Shown here: piece by piece, positions 45,348 through 54,897 of the stretch
Position numbering within the stretch: the stretch's first letter is position 1
Layout: each line of letters starts with the position of its first letter
NCBI GenBank assembly: GCA_022493055.1
Contig: CP092781.1
Location: 372,001-436,000, forward strand
Origin: Staphylococcus roterodami
GTDB lineage: Bacteria > Bacillota > Bacilli > Staphylococcales > Staphylococcaceae
Direction of reading: 5' to 3'
DNA: 64,000 bases
The notes under the pieces: model-generated
Told to the model about the DNA's origin: nothing
Databases searched by the model: none
Seen by the model: only the letters and a program-made list of their open reading frames with translations
Translations under genes and position numbers: made by a program

Positions 45348-46052
45348 ATGAAGATGACAGCAATTGCGAAAGCAAGTTTAGCATTAGGTATTTTAGCAAC
45401 AGGAACAATAACATCAACTACTCAAACTGTAAATGCGAGTGAACACGAATCAAAATATGAAAATGTGACAAAAGATATATTTGACTTGAGAGACTACTAT
45501 AGTGGTGCAAGTAAAGAACTTAAAAATGTTATCGGTTATCACTATAGTAAAGGCGGTAGACACTACCTTGTCATTGATAAAAATAGAAAGTTCACAAGAG
45601 TACAGATATTTGGTAAAGATATTGAAAGATTTAAAGCACGCAAAAATCTGGGATTAGACATATTTGTTGTTAAAGAAGCGGAAAACCGTAACGGTACAGT
45701 TTATTCATATGGTGGCGTGACAAAGAAAAATAAAGGCGCCTATTATGATTATTTAAACGCACCAAGATTCCAAATTAAAAAAGACGAAGGTGACGGTATT
45801 GCTATGTACGATAGAATACACTACATTTATAAAGAAGAAGTATCACTTAAAGAATTGGATTTTAAATTGAGACAGTATTTAATTCAAAATTTTGGACTGT
45901 ATAAAAAGTTTCCTAAAGATAGCAAGATAAAAGTGACAATGAAAGATGGCGACTATTATACGTTTGAACTTAATAAAAAATTACAAACAAATCGCATGAG
46001 TGACGTCATTGACGGTAGAAATATTGAGAAAATAGAAGCCGATATAAGATAG
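45348..46052 (+). CDS. ssl5: staphylococcal superantigen-like protein 5
   Basis: 234 aa from ATG 45348, the known SSL5 length. Signal ending VNA; OB-fold with GGRHYLVIDKNRKFTRVQIFG; beta-grasp with [22 protein letters not shown]5 binds sialyl-Lewis-X on PSGL-1 and platelet receptors and inhibits MMP-9 (family knowledge). The extended C-terminal strand pair [19 protein letters not shown] fits the glycan-binding V-site. Intact. Confidence 0.92.
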   Translation: MKMTAIAKASLALGILATGTITSTTQTVNASEHESKYENVTKDIFDLRDYYSGASKELKNVIGYHYSKGGRHYLVIDKNRKFTRVQIFGKDIERFKARKNLGLDIFVVKEAENRNGTVYSYGGVTKKNKGAYYDYLNAPRFQIKKDEGDGIAMYDRIHYIYKEEVSLKELDFKLRQYLIQNFGLYKKFPKDSKIKVTMKDGDYYTFELNKKLQTNRMSDVIDGRNIEKIEADIR

Positions 46053-46093
46053 TTTCACAGAACATGGTCACAATCAAATATGGATAGTAATGA

Positions 46094-46128
46094 GAAGTTA
46101 GGCACGTTGATTGCTTAGCTTCTTTTTT
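46094..46128 (+). terminator. terminator of ssl5
   Basis: GAAGTTAGGC / GCTTAGCTTC stem with T6. Confidence 0.75.
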
Positions 46129-46483
46129 GTATTGATATGATGAAAAAAGGAGCGGGTTCATAATCAAATTTTTGGGAAAACGGTTGATACCTATAGTCGC
46201 GCGTTGTCCTTTTCGTGACATGAAACAATATGGAAAACATAATTAAATTGAGGGAAAGTGTGAATAGTTAAAAAATTTGCATTGTGTTATCAAAATAGAT
46301 TAACGCTGTTAGATTTTAATTAACTAACTTAATGTTGGTTCAGAAATAGTTTAAATGAGGTTAATTCATAGTTTGATATCCCGCTTATATAATGATAGTA
46401 GATTGTTCGTATTACGTAATTGAAATAATCATATGAAAATATATACAAGTAAATTTATAAAATAGATTGGGAGAATAGTACTA
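46111..46483. repeat. 370-bp repeat upstream of ssl6 (copy 1)
   Basis: Nearly the same sequence stands before ssl7 (47228-47600), from the upstream terminator through AAAAAAGGAGCGGGTTCAT, CCTATAGTCGCGCGTTGTCC and the promoter. It indicates that ssl6 and ssl7 arose or were shuffled with their upstream regions. Confidence 0.8.
46349..46393 (+). promoter_or_regulatory. ssl6 promoter with SaeR box
   Basis: GTTTA-N6-GTTAA (46349-46364); TATAAT 46388-46393; ATTACGTAAT at 46411. Confidence 0.78.
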
Positions 46484-47178
46484 TGAAACTAAAAACGTTA
46501 GCTAAAGCAACATTAGTATTGGGATTGTTAACTACTGGCGTCATTACAACAGAAGGCCAAGCAGTTAAAGCAGCAGAGTCAACTCAAGGTCAACATAATT
46601 ATAAATCGTTAAAGTATTACTATAGTAAGCCAAGTATAGAGTTAAAAAATCTTGATGGTTTGTATAGACAGAAAGTGACAGATAAAGGAGTATATGTTTG
46701 GAAAGATCGAAAAGATTATTTTGTTGGCTTGCTTGGTAAAGATATTGAAAAATACCCTCAAGGTGAGCATGATAAGCAAGATGCATTTTTAGTCATCGAG
46801 GAAGAAACTGTTAATGGAAGACAATATTCAATTGGTGGTTTAAGTAAGACAAATAGTAAAGAATTTAGTAAAGAAGTCGATGTTAAAGTAACTAGAAAAA
46901 ATGATGACTCATCGGAAAAGTCTAAAGATAGTAAATTTAAAATTACTAAAGAAGAAATCTCGTTAAAAGAGTTGGACTTTAAATTAAGAAAAAAATTGAT
47001 GGAAGAAGAAAAATTATATGGTGCTGTCAACAATAGAAAAGGTAAAATTGTAGTTAAAATGGAAGATGATAAGTTTTATACTTTCGAACTTACAAAAAAA
47101 TTACAACCGCATCGTATGGGTGACACGATAGACGGTACTAAAATCAAAGAAATTAATGTTGAACTAGAATATAAATAA
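46483..47178 (+). CDS. ssl6: staphylococcal superantigen-like protein 6
   Basis: 231 aa. Signal ending VKA; OB-fold (KDYFVGLLGKDIEKYPQGEHD); beta-grasp with [22 protein letters not shown]6 has been reported to bind CD47. The signal sequence and first 30 codons are almost identical to ssl7, while the mature part is closer to ssl2/ssl11, a mosaic pattern. Own SaeR-type promoter. Confidence 0.88.
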   Translation: MKLKTLAKATLVLGLLTTGVITTEGQAVKAAESTQGQHNYKSLKYYYSKPSIELKNLDGLYRQKVTDKGVYVWKDRKDYFVGLLGKDIEKYPQGEHDKQDAFLVIEEETVNGRQYSIGGLSKTNSKEFSKEVDVKVTRKNDDSSEKSKDSKFKITKEEISLKELDFKLRKKLMEEEKLYGAVNNRKGKIVVKMEDDKFYTFELTKKLQPHRMGDTIDGTKIKEINVELEYK

Positions 47179-47206
47179 TCTTTGGACAAGCAGACTAGTA
47201 ATTATA

Positions 47207-47245
47207 GGGAAGTTAAGCGATAACATATTGCTTAGCTTCTTTTTT
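47207..47245 (+). terminator. terminator of ssl6
   Basis: GAAGTTAAGC / GCTTAGCTTC with one wobble, T6. Confidence 0.8.
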
Positions 47246-47600
47246 GTGTTGTTACGATGAAAAAAGGAGCGGGTTCATGATCAAATTTTTGAAAAAAACG
47301 GTTGATACCTATAGTCGCGCGTTGTCCTTTTCGTGACATGAAACAATACAGAATTTGCAATTAAATTGAGGGAAAATGTGAAATGTGAAAAAAACAGCGT
47401 AAAGTTATCAAAATAGATTAACGCTGTTAGATTTTAATTAACTAACTTAATGTTGGTTCAAAAATAGTTAAAACGAGGTTAATTCATAGCCCGACATCTC
47501 AGAAATATAATGATAGTAGATTGTTCGTATTACGTAATTGAATTAATCATATACAAATATATACAAGTGAATTTATAAAATAGATTGGGAGAATTCTGCT
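47228..47600. repeat. 370-bp repeat upstream of ssl7 (copy 2)
   Basis: Second copy of the repeat at 46111-46483; differences are mainly around 47350-47400. Confidence 0.8.
47467..47511 (+). promoter_or_regulatory. ssl7 promoter with perfect SaeR box
   Basis: GTTAA-AACGAG-GTTAA (47467-47482), an exact SaeR consensus; TATAAT 47506-47511; ATTACGTAAT at 47529. Confidence 0.88.
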
Positions 47601-48296
47601 ATGAAACTAAAAACGTTAGCTAAAGCAACATTAGCATTAGGATTATTAACTACAGGCGTTATCACAACTGAAGGTCAAGCAGTCCACGCAAAAGAAAAGC
47701 AAGAGAGAGTACAGCATTTATATGATATTAAAGACTTACATCGATACTACTCAGCACCAAGTTTTGAATACAGTAATATTAATGGCAAAGTTGAAAACTA
47801 CAATGGTTCTAACGTTGTACGCTTTGAGCAACAAAATCAAAATCACCAATTATTCTTATTAGGAAAAGATAAAGAGGAATATAAAGAAGGTCTTAAAGGT
47901 CAAAATGTATTTGTAGTACAAGAATTAATTGATCCAAATGGCAGACTATCTACTGTTGGTGGTGTAACGAAGAAAAACAACCAAACTTCGGAAACTAAAA
48001 TACCTTTATTTGTTAATAAAGTGTATGGTGGAAATTTAGATGCATCAATTGACTCATTTTTAATTAATAAAGAAGAAGTTTCACTGAAAGAACTTGATTT
48101 CAAAATTAGACAGCATTTAGTTAAAAGTTATGGATTATATAAAGGTACATTTAAATACGGTAAAATCATTATCAATATGAAAGACGAGAAAAAGGAAGAA
48201 ATTGATTTAAGTGATAAATTGAAATTCGAACGCATGGGCGATGTGTTGAATAGTAAAGATATTAGAGGTATATCAGTGACTATGAAACAAATTTAA
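47601..48296 (+). CDS. ssl7: staphylococcal superantigen-like protein 7
   Basis: 231 aa, the known SSL7 length. Signal ending VHA; IgA-binding OB-fold face and C5-binding beta-grasp are expected from family knowledge (SSL7 binds IgA Fc and complement C5). Seen: HRYYSAPSFEYSNINGKVEN, FLLGKDKEEYKEG, signature LKELDFKIRQHLVKSYGLY. The C-terminus MKQI matches the allele type I know. Confidence 0.93.
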   Translation: MKLKTLAKATLALGLLTTGVITTEGQAVHAKEKQERVQHLYDIKDLHRYYSAPSFEYSNINGKVENYNGSNVVRFEQQNQNHQLFLLGKDKEEYKEGLKGQNVFVVQELIDPNGRLSTVGGVTKKNNQTSETKIPLFVNKVYGGNLDASIDSFLINKEEVSLKELDFKIRQHLVKSYGLYKGTFKYGKIIINMKDEKKEEIDLSDKLKFERMGDVLNSKDIRGISVTMKQI

Positions 48297-48334
48297 ATTA
48301 AACAATCAATGACTTTAAAGTAATAAATTTTGAA

Positions 48335-48423
48335 GCAGCTTAGCGATGAAATGTTGAATAGATACGTACACCTTACAAAAAGGGGCGAAACTAAATCAAC
48401 ACAGTCGTTAGGCTGTTTTTACT
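48335..48423 (+). terminator. terminator of ssl7
   Basis: GCAGCTTAGCGA / TCGTTAGGCTGT at the ends of an 85-nt structure, T5. Confidence 0.65.
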
Positions 48424-48524
48424 TTTTTAACGCAGGTTATGAGCATACTAAAAATTTACATTGCTCTTGAAAGTGATGCCCATTGAATATTAATTAGCTC
48501 TTCATTAACAATGATTCAAGTTTA

Positions 48525-48569
48525 ATTAAACGAGCGTTAATTACAGTCTGTCTCAAGGCAATTTATAAT
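48525..48569 (+). promoter_or_regulatory. ssl8 promoter with SaeR box
   Basis: ATTAA-N6-GTTAA (48525-48540); TATAAT 48564-48569; ATTACGTAAT at 48587. Confidence 0.78.
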
Positions 48570-48634
48570 AAAGGCATATGATTCAAATTACGTAATGAAA
48601 ACGATCCAATACATTTAGATTGGAGCATATGAAT

Positions 48635-49333
48635 ATGAAATTAACATCGATAGCTAAAGCGACATTAGTATTAGGAATATTAACTACAGGTGTGATTACA
48701 GTAGAAAGTCAAACAGTTTATGCAAAAGTAAAGTATGAAAAAATGAACCGTTTATATGATAAAAACAAGTTACATCAATATTATTCAGGGCCTAGTTATG
48801 AGTTAACAAATGTTAGTGGCCAAAGTCAAGGTTATTATGACTCTAACGTTTTGCTTTTTAACCAACAAAATCAAAAGTTCCAAGTGTTTTTATTGGGAAA
48901 AGATGAAAATAAATACAAAGAAAAAACGCATGGCCTCGATGTCTTTGCGGTACCAGAATTAGTAGATTTAGATGGAAGAATATTTAGTGTTAGTGGTGTA
49001 ACAAAGAAAAACGTAAAATCAATATTTGAGTCTCTAAGAACGCCGAACTTACTAGTTAAAAAAATAGACGATAAAGGCGGTTTTTCGTATGATGAATTTT
49101 TCTTTATTCAAAAGGAAGAAGTCTCATTGAAGGAACTTGATTTTAAAATAAGAAAACTGTTGATTAAAAAATACAAATTGTATGAAGGGGCAGCTGATAA
49201 AGGTAGGATTGTTATTAATATGAAAGACGAAAATAAGTATGAAATTGATCTGAGTGATAAATTAGATTTCGAGCGTATGGCAGATGTCATTAATAGTGAA
49301 CAAATTAAAAACATCGAAGTGAATTTGAAATAA
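48635..49333 (+). CDS. ssl8: staphylococcal superantigen-like protein 8
   Basis: 232 aa from ATG 48635 (an ATG two codons earlier is possible; ssl9 and ssl10 support this start). Signal ending VYA; HQYYSGPSYELTNVSG; LKELDFKIRKLLIKKYKLY. SSL8 is reported to bind tenascin C. Very similar to ssl9 in the C-terminal half (GRIVINMKDE, IKNIEVNL). Confidence 0.9.
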   Translation: MKLTSIAKATLVLGILTTGVITVESQTVYAKVKYEKMNRLYDKNKLHQYYSGPSYELTNVSGQSQGYYDSNVLLFNQQNQKFQVFLLGKDENKYKEKTHGLDVFAVPELVDLDGRIFSVSGVTKKNVKSIFESLRTPNLLVKKIDDKGGFSYDEFFFIQKEEVSLKELDFKIRKLLIKKYKLYEGAADKGRIVINMKDENKYEIDLSDKLDFERMADVINSEQIKNIEVNLK

Positions 49334-49597
49334 TAAAATATATAGAATAAAAGATTAAGAAGCGGTTCAATACCCCCATGTTTAATGATATTGATACGTG
49401 TTTTAATAGTAAAATACATATCGAGCATTGACGACGTTATTAAGCTGCTTTTTTGTACACTTTATAGCGAATAACTTAAGATTTAACACTAGTCAAAAAA
49501 CAATAATCCACCAAAAACATAACTATGTTGCTATTAAAAATCAGTTAATACGAACATTAAAATACGTTTGATTTTCATTAACAATGTTTCAAGTTTA

Positions 49598-49642
49598 TTT
49601 AAACGTAGGTTAATGTCAGTCTGTTTTGATGCACTTTATAAT
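49598..49642 (+). promoter_or_regulatory. ssl9 promoter with SaeR box
   Basis: TTTAA-N6-GTTAA (49598-49613); TATAAT 49637-49642; ATTACGTAAT at 49660. Between ssl8 and this promoter no gene is seen; an AAGAAGCGG...GCTGCTTTTTT hairpin near 49358-49455 may terminate ssl8. Confidence 0.76.
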
Positions 49643-49706
49643 AAAGATGTATTATTCAAATTACGTAATCATAACAATCCAATACAATAGATTGGAGCAC
49701 AGAAAT

Positions 49707-50405
49707 ATGAAATTTACAACGATAGCTAAAGCAACATTAGCATTAGGAATATTAACTACAGGTGTGTTTACAACAGAAAGTCAAACTGTTCACGCGAAAG
49801 TAGAACTGGATGAAACACAACGCAAATATTATATCAATATGCTACATCAATATTATTCTGAAGAAAGTTTTGAATCAACAAACATTAGTGTTAAAAGTGA
49901 AGATTATTATGGCTCAAATGTTTTAAACTTTAACCAACGAAATAAAACCTTCAAAGTATTTTTAATTGGAGACTATAAAAATAAATATAAAGAAAAAACG
50001 CATGGCCTTGATGTCTTTGCAGTACCAGAATTGATAGATGTAAAAGGTGGCATTTATAGCGTTGGCGGTATAACAAAGAAAAATGTGAGATCAGTATTTG
50101 GATTTGTAAGTAATACAAGTCTACAAGTTAAAAAAGTTGATGCTAAAAATGGCTTTTCGAAAAATGAGTTATTCTTTATTCAAAAGGAAGAAGTATCATT
50201 GAAAGAACTTGATTTTAAAATAAGAAAAATGTTAATTGAAAAATATAGATTGTACAAAGGAACGGCAGATAAAGGTAGAATTGTTATCAATATGAAAGAC
50301 GAAAAGAAATATGAAATTGATTTAAGTGAAAAATTAAGTTTTGATCGTATGTTTGATGTCATGGACAGTAAGCAAATTAAAAACATTGAAGTAAATTTGA
50401 ATTAA
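49707..50405 (+). CDS. ssl9: staphylococcal superantigen-like protein 9
   Basis: 232 aa. Signal ending VHA; LHQYYSEESFESTNISVKSE; FLIGDYKNKYKEKTHGLDVF; LKELDFKIRKMLIEKYRLY. The longer frame to 49626 is upstream leader, not coding. Function in the host is poorly defined (binding to myeloid cells reported for the group). Close paralogue of ssl8. Confidence 0.9.
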   Translation: MKFTTIAKATLALGILTTGVFTTESQTVHAKVELDETQRKYYINMLHQYYSEESFESTNISVKSEDYYGSNVLNFNQRNKTFKVFLIGDYKNKYKEKTHGLDVFAVPELIDVKGGIYSVGGITKKNVRSVFGFVSNTSLQVKKVDAKNGFSKNELFFIQKEEVSLKELDFKIRKMLIEKYRLYKGTADKGRIVINMKDEKKYEIDLSEKLSFDRMFDVMDSKQIKNIEVNLN

Positions 50406-50659
50406 TTGAAGATAATAGCATAATAGCTTAAGAAGCGACTTAACGACAAACGTGAATTGACACCCATGTCCTTATATAAGGAACTATGTTAAATACATTA
50501 TTGTTGTTAAGTTGTTTTTACATATTAAAGAGCAGAACAGAGTAACAAAGTCAGATGTAGTAAACGATAATCCAGTAAAATAACTAAATGAAATAATAAA
50601 AGCCATTTAACCTGAACATTAAAATATATATGCTTTTCATTAACAATGTTTCAAGATTA

Positions 50660-50704
50660 TTTAAATCAAGGTTAATTCTAGTCTGCTGAGATGCACGTTA
50701 TAAT
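50660..50704 (+). promoter_or_regulatory. ssl10 promoter with SaeR box
   Basis: TTTAA-N6-GTTAA (50660-50675); TATAAT 50699-50704; ATTACGTAAT at 50722. 50406-50659 has no gene. Confidence 0.76.
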
Positions 50705-50769
50705 AAAAGTGTATGATTCAAATTACGTAATGAAAACAATCTAATACATTTAGATTGGAGCAAAACAAT

Positions 50770-51453
50770 ATGAAATTAACAGCGATAGCTAAAGCTACAT
50801 TAGCTTTAGGAATTTTAACAACAGGAACTTTAACAACAGAAGTTCATTCAGGTCATGCAAAACAAAATCAAAAGTCAGTAAATAAACATGACAAGGAGGC
50901 ACTACACCGATACTACACTGGAAGAACTATGGAAATGAAAAATATTAGTGCTTTGAAACATGGTAAAAACAACTTACGTTTTAAATATAGAGGTATTAAG
51001 ATTCAAGTATTATTGCCTGGAAATGATAAAAGTAAATTTCAACAGCGTAGTTATGAGGGGTTAGATGTTTTCTTTGTTCAAGAAAAAAGAGATAAGCACG
51101 ATATATTTTATACTGTTGGTGGTGTAATACAGAATAATAAAACATCTGGAGTTGTCAGTGCACCGATATTAAATATTTCAAAAGAAAAGGGTGAAGATGC
51201 TTTTGTGAAAGGTTACCCTTATTATATTAAAAAAGAAAAAATAACACTAAAAGAGCTGGATTATAAGTTGAGAAAGCATCTAATTGAAAAATACGGACTT
51301 TATAAAACAATCTCAAAAGATGGTAGAGTCAAAATTAACTTGAAAGATGGCAGCTTTTATAACCTTGATTTAAGATATAAATTAGATTTCAAATATATGG
51401 GAGAAGTCATAGAGAGTAAACAGATTAAAGATATTGAAATTAACTTGAAGTAA
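50770..51453 (+). CDS. ssl10: staphylococcal superantigen-like protein 10
   Basis: 227 aa, the known SSL10 length. Signal ending GHA; LHRYYTGRTMEMKNISALKH; LLPGNDKSKFQQRSYEG; LKELDYKLRKHLIEKYGLY. SSL10 is known to bind CXCR4, IgG1 Fc and clotting factors. Last gene before the hsdMS insertion; a long-stem terminator follows. Confidence 0.92.
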   Translation: MKLTAIAKATLALGILTTGTLTTEVHSGHAKQNQKSVNKHDKEALHRYYTGRTMEMKNISALKHGKNNLRFKYRGIKIQVLLPGNDKSKFQQRSYEGLDVFFVQEKRDKHDIFYTVGGVIQNNKTSGVVSAPILNISKEKGEDAFVKGYPYYIKKEKITLKELDYKLRKHLIEKYGLYKTISKDGRVKINLKDGSFYNLDLRYKLDFKYMGEVIESKQIKDIEINLK

Positions 51454-51480
51454 ATAATTTCGAATAAGAAAAGTAATTGA

Positions 51481-51565
51481 AGCGGCTTAACGATGAAATG
51501 TAAATTGGTATGTATACCTTACAAAAAAGGTGTATCAATCGACATTATCGTTAAGCTGTTTTTAT
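51481..51565 (+). terminator. terminator of ssl10
   Basis: AGCGGCTTAACGAT (51481-51494) pairs with ATCGTTAAGCTGTT (51547-51560), wobble tolerated, enclosing GGTATGTATACC; T5. Confidence 0.8.
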
Positions 51566-51713
51566 GTGCGTTTCATGAATCCTACCTCAATCTTCGTTAA
51601 TATAAAAATGCCACCTCCAACATCAAAATTCTCCACATCTCAACATAACCAAATGTTATAATAAATCTATTACACAAAGAGATAAATTACTTATTCAAAG
51701 GCGGAGGAATCAC

Positions 51714-53270
51714 ATGTCTATTACTGAAAAACAACGTCAGCAACAAGCTGAATTACATAAAAAATTATGGTCGATTGCGAATGATTTAAGAGGAAACATG
51801 GATGCGAGTGAATTCCGTAACTACATACTAGGCTTGATTTTCTATCGCTTCTTATCTGAAAAAGCAGAACAAGAATACGCTGATGCCTTGGCAGGTGAAG
51901 ATATTACATATCAAGAAGCGTGGGCAGATGAAGAATACCGTGAAGACTTAAAAGCAGAATTAATTGATCAAGTCGGTTACTTCATTGAGCCACAAGATTT
52001 ATTCAGTGCGATGATTCGTGAAATTGAAACGCAAGATTTCGATATCGAACATCTCGCAACGGCAATTCGCAAAGTTGAAACATCTACATTAGGTGAAGAA
52101 AGTGAAAATGACTTTATCGGACTGTTCAGCGATATGGACTTAAGTTCAACGCGACTAGGTAACAATGTGAAAGAACGTACGGCGTTAATTTCCAAAGTTA
52201 TGATTAATCTTGACGATTTACCATTCGTTCACAGCGACATGGAAATTGATATGTTAGGCGATGCATACGAATTCCTTATCGGACGCTTTGCGGCGACAGC
52301 GGGTAAAAAAGCAGGAGAGTTCTATACACCACAACAAGTATCTAAGATATTGGCGAAGATTGTCACAGACGGTAAAGATAAATTACGTCACGTGTATGAC
52401 CCAACATGTGGTTCAGGTTCATTATTGTTGCGTGTTGGTAAAGAGACAAAAGTGTATCGTTATTTTGGTCAAGAACGTAACAATACCACATACAACTTAG
52501 CACGCATGAATATGTTATTACATGATGTGCGCTATGAAAATTTCGATATCCGTAATGATGACACTTTGGAAAATCCAGCCTTTTTAGGCAATACATTTGA
52601 TGCGGTAATAGCGAACCCACCATACAGTGCGAAATGGTCAGCAGATTCAAAATTTGAAAATGACGAGCGCTTCAGCGGTTACGGTAAACTTGCGCCAAAA
52701 TCCAAAGCCGACTTTGCCTTTATTCAACACATGGTACATTATCTAGACGATGAAGGTACGATGGCTGTTGTATTACCACATGGTGTATTATTCAGAGGTG
52801 CTGCAGAAGGTGTCATTCGTCGTTATTTAATAGAAGAAAAGAACTACTTAGAAGCCGTGATTGGGTTACCAGCGAACATTTTCTATGGAACAAGTATTCC
52901 AACATGTATTTTAGTATTTAAAAAATGTCGCCAACAAGACGACAACGTATTATTTATCGATGCATCCAATGATTTTGAAAAAGGGAAGAATCAAAACCAT
53001 TTAAGCGATGCCCAAGTCGAACGCATTATTAACACATATAAGCGTAAAGAAACCATTGATAAATATAGCTACAGCGCGACATTACAAGAGATTGCCGATA
53101 ACGATTACAACTTAAACATACCGAGATATGTCGATACATTTGAAGAAGAAGAACCAATTGATTTAGATCAAGTCCAACAAGATTTGAAAAATATCGACAA
53201 AGAAATCGCAGAAATTGAGCAAGAAATCAATGCATACCTGAAAGAACTTGGGGTGTTGAAAGATGAGTAA
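51714..53270 (+). CDS. hsdM: type I restriction-modification system methyltransferase subunit
   Basis: 518 aa N6-adenine methyltransferase of a type I system (SauI type). N-terminal helical domain (LWSIANDLRGNMDASEFRNY), SAM motif DPTCGSGSLLLRVG, catalytic NPPYSAKW, C-terminal coiled coil contacting HsdS. GGCGGAGGAATCAC ribosome site. Overlaps hsdS by 8 bp. HsdR is not in the window; in S. aureus it is encoded elsewhere. HsdMS sets lineage-specific DNA exchange barriers. Confidence 0.97.
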   Translation: MSITEKQRQQQAELHKKLWSIANDLRGNMDASEFRNYILGLIFYRFLSEKAEQEYADALAGEDITYQEAWADEEYREDLKAELIDQVGYFIEPQDLFSAMIREIETQDFDIEHLATAIRKVETSTLGEESENDFIGLFSDMDLSSTRLGNNVKERTALISKVMINLDDLPFVHSDMEIDMLGDAYEFLIGRFAATAGKKAGEFYTPQQVSKILAKIVTDGKDKLRHVYDPTCGSGSLLLRVGKETKVYRYFGQERNNTTYNLARMNMLLHDVRYENFDIRNDDTLENPAFLGNTFDAVIANPPYSAKWSADSKFENDERFSGYGKLAPKSKADFAFIQHMVHYLDDEGTMAVVLPHGVLFRGAAEGVIRRYLIEEKNYLEAVIGLPANIFYGTSIPTCILVFKKCRQQDDNVLFIDASNDFEKGKNQNHLSDAQVERIINTYKRKETIDKYSYSATLQEIADNDYNLNIPRYVDTFEEEEPIDLDQVQQDLKNIDKEIAEIEQEINAYLKELGVLKDE

Positions 53271-54486
53271 TACACAAAAGAAAAATGTGCCGGAGTTGAG
53301 ATTCCCAGAATTTGAAGGTGAATGGGAAGATGTTAAATTTGTTAGTATTTTTCAAGAAGTATCAAATAAAACAAGTGATTTAGCAAAGTATCCGTTATTC
53401 AGTTTAACAGTAGAAAAAGGTATTACACCGAAGACAGAAAGATATAAAAGAGATTTTTTGGTAAAAAAGAGTGACAACTTTAAAATAGTAGAACCAAGGG
53501 ATATAGTTTATAATCCAATGAATGTCACTTTAGGTGCTATAGACTTATCAAAGTATAATTATGATATTGCACTTTCTGGATACTATCATGTTATGAAAAT
53601 TATCAATAGTTTTAATCCGTATTTTATATCTAACTTTTTAAAAACAGAAAAAATGATTATTCATTATAAAAAAATAGCTACAGGTTCTTTGATGGAAAAG
53701 CAAAGAGTTCATTTTAGTGAATTTAAAAATATAATAAAAAAATTTCCTACAAATAAAGAACAGCAAAAAATAGGTGGTTTTTTCAGCAAACTCGACCGAC
53801 AAATTGAATTAGAAGAACAAAAACTTGAATTACTTCAACAACAGAAAAAAGGCTATATGCAGAAAATCTTCTCACAAGAATTACGATTCAAGGATGAGAA
53901 TGGCAATGATTATCCGGAGTGGGAAAAGAAGCAACTTGGAGAATTTGCTTGTAAAGTGACTAAAAAGAATATTGATAAAAAATATACTGAGACTTTAACT
54001 AATTCAGCTGAATTAGGCATCATATCTCAAAGAGATTTTTTTGACAAAGAAATTTCAAATATAGATAATATAAAAAACTACTATGTTGTCGAAGAGAATG
54101 ATTTCGTTTATAACCCTAGAATTTCTACTTATGCTCCATTTGGACCAGTAAATAGAAATAAGTTAGAAAAAAAAGGAGTTATGTCTCCTCTATACACTGT
54201 ATTTAGAATCCAAAGCATTGATTTAAACTTTATTGAGTTTTATTTTAAATCTTCAAAATGGTATAGATTTATGGCACTAAATGGTGATTCAGGTGCACGA
54301 GCGGATAGGTTTTCTATTAAAGATAAGACATTTATGGAAATGCCATTATACATCCCATGTATGGATGAACAAATAAAAATAGGTCAATTCTTTGATAATA
54401 TTGATAAATGTATTAAAAACTATCAGAGTAAAATTAGTCTTTTAAAGAAAAATAAAAAGAGCTTTTTACAAAAGATGTTTATTTAA
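53263..54486 (+). CDS. hsdS: type I restriction-modification specificity subunit
   Basis: 407 aa. Two target-recognition domains (about 20-145 and 220-370), each followed by a conserved helical spacer: GGFFSKLDRQIELEEQKLEL ... QQQKKGYMQKIFSQELRFKD in the middle, and GQFFDNIDKCIKNYQSKISL ... LQKMFI at the end. The first TRD opens with ELRFPEFEGEWE and the second with YPEWEKKQLGEF. The TRDs fix the methylated sequence, which cannot be read from sequence alone. Co-translated with hsdM. Confidence 0.96.
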   Translation: MSNTQKKNVPELRFPEFEGEWEDVKFVSIFQEVSNKTSDLAKYPLFSLTVEKGITPKTERYKRDFLVKKSDNFKIVEPRDIVYNPMNVTLGAIDLSKYNYDIALSGYYHVMKIINSFNPYFISNFLKTEKMIIHYKKIATGSLMEKQRVHFSEFKNIIKKFPTNKEQQKIGGFFSKLDRQIELEEQKLELLQQQKKGYMQKIFSQELRFKDENGNDYPEWEKKQLGEFACKVTKKNIDKKYTETLTNSAELGIISQRDFFDKEISNIDNIKNYYVVEENDFVYNPRISTYAPFGPVNRNKLEKKGVMSPLYTVFRIQSIDLNFIEFYFKSSKWYRFMALNGDSGARADRFSIKDKTFMEMPLYIPCMDEQIKIGQFFDNIDKCIKNYQSKISLLKKNKKSFLQKMFI

Positions 54487-54611
54487 GCATTTGAACACAT
54501 CTATCAATTAAGTATTAATAAAATAATCTTAAATTGGCCGATTTTCCTTATGTAACTTTTAGTAACTAAAAATACCTAATTTGCTACGATTAAAAACGAA
54601 CATTAAATTTA

Positions 54612-54640
54612 GGCACTGTGAAAGCACAGTGTCTTTTTTG
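54612..54640 (+). terminator. terminator of hsdMS
   Basis: GGCACTGTG-AAAG-CACAGTGTC with one terminal wobble, then T6. Confidence 0.85.
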
Positions 54641-54785
54641 TGTCGAAATTGTGTACAGAATAAATGGTTAAATAAAGATTAATTTGAGATAAAGTGTTAT
54701 TCGTAAATAAAAGAGAGTAGATTGATAGGAATTAAATGATATTAGTTAACTATTTATTAAATTACTTAATAATGATTAATTTTTA

Positions 54786-54830
54786 GTTAAAGTAAGTTTA
54801 ATGTGAAGCACGACCATTGCTCATTATAAT
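54786..54830 (+). promoter_or_regulatory. ssl11 promoter with SaeR box
   Basis: GTTAA-N6-TTTAA (54786-54801); TATAAT 54825-54830; ATTGCGTAAT at 54848. Confidence 0.8.
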
Positions 54831-54897
54831 GAATGAGGATTGTTCGTATTGCGTAATAGAATAAATCAAATAGACTAAAAATTGGGAGCATAGAATT

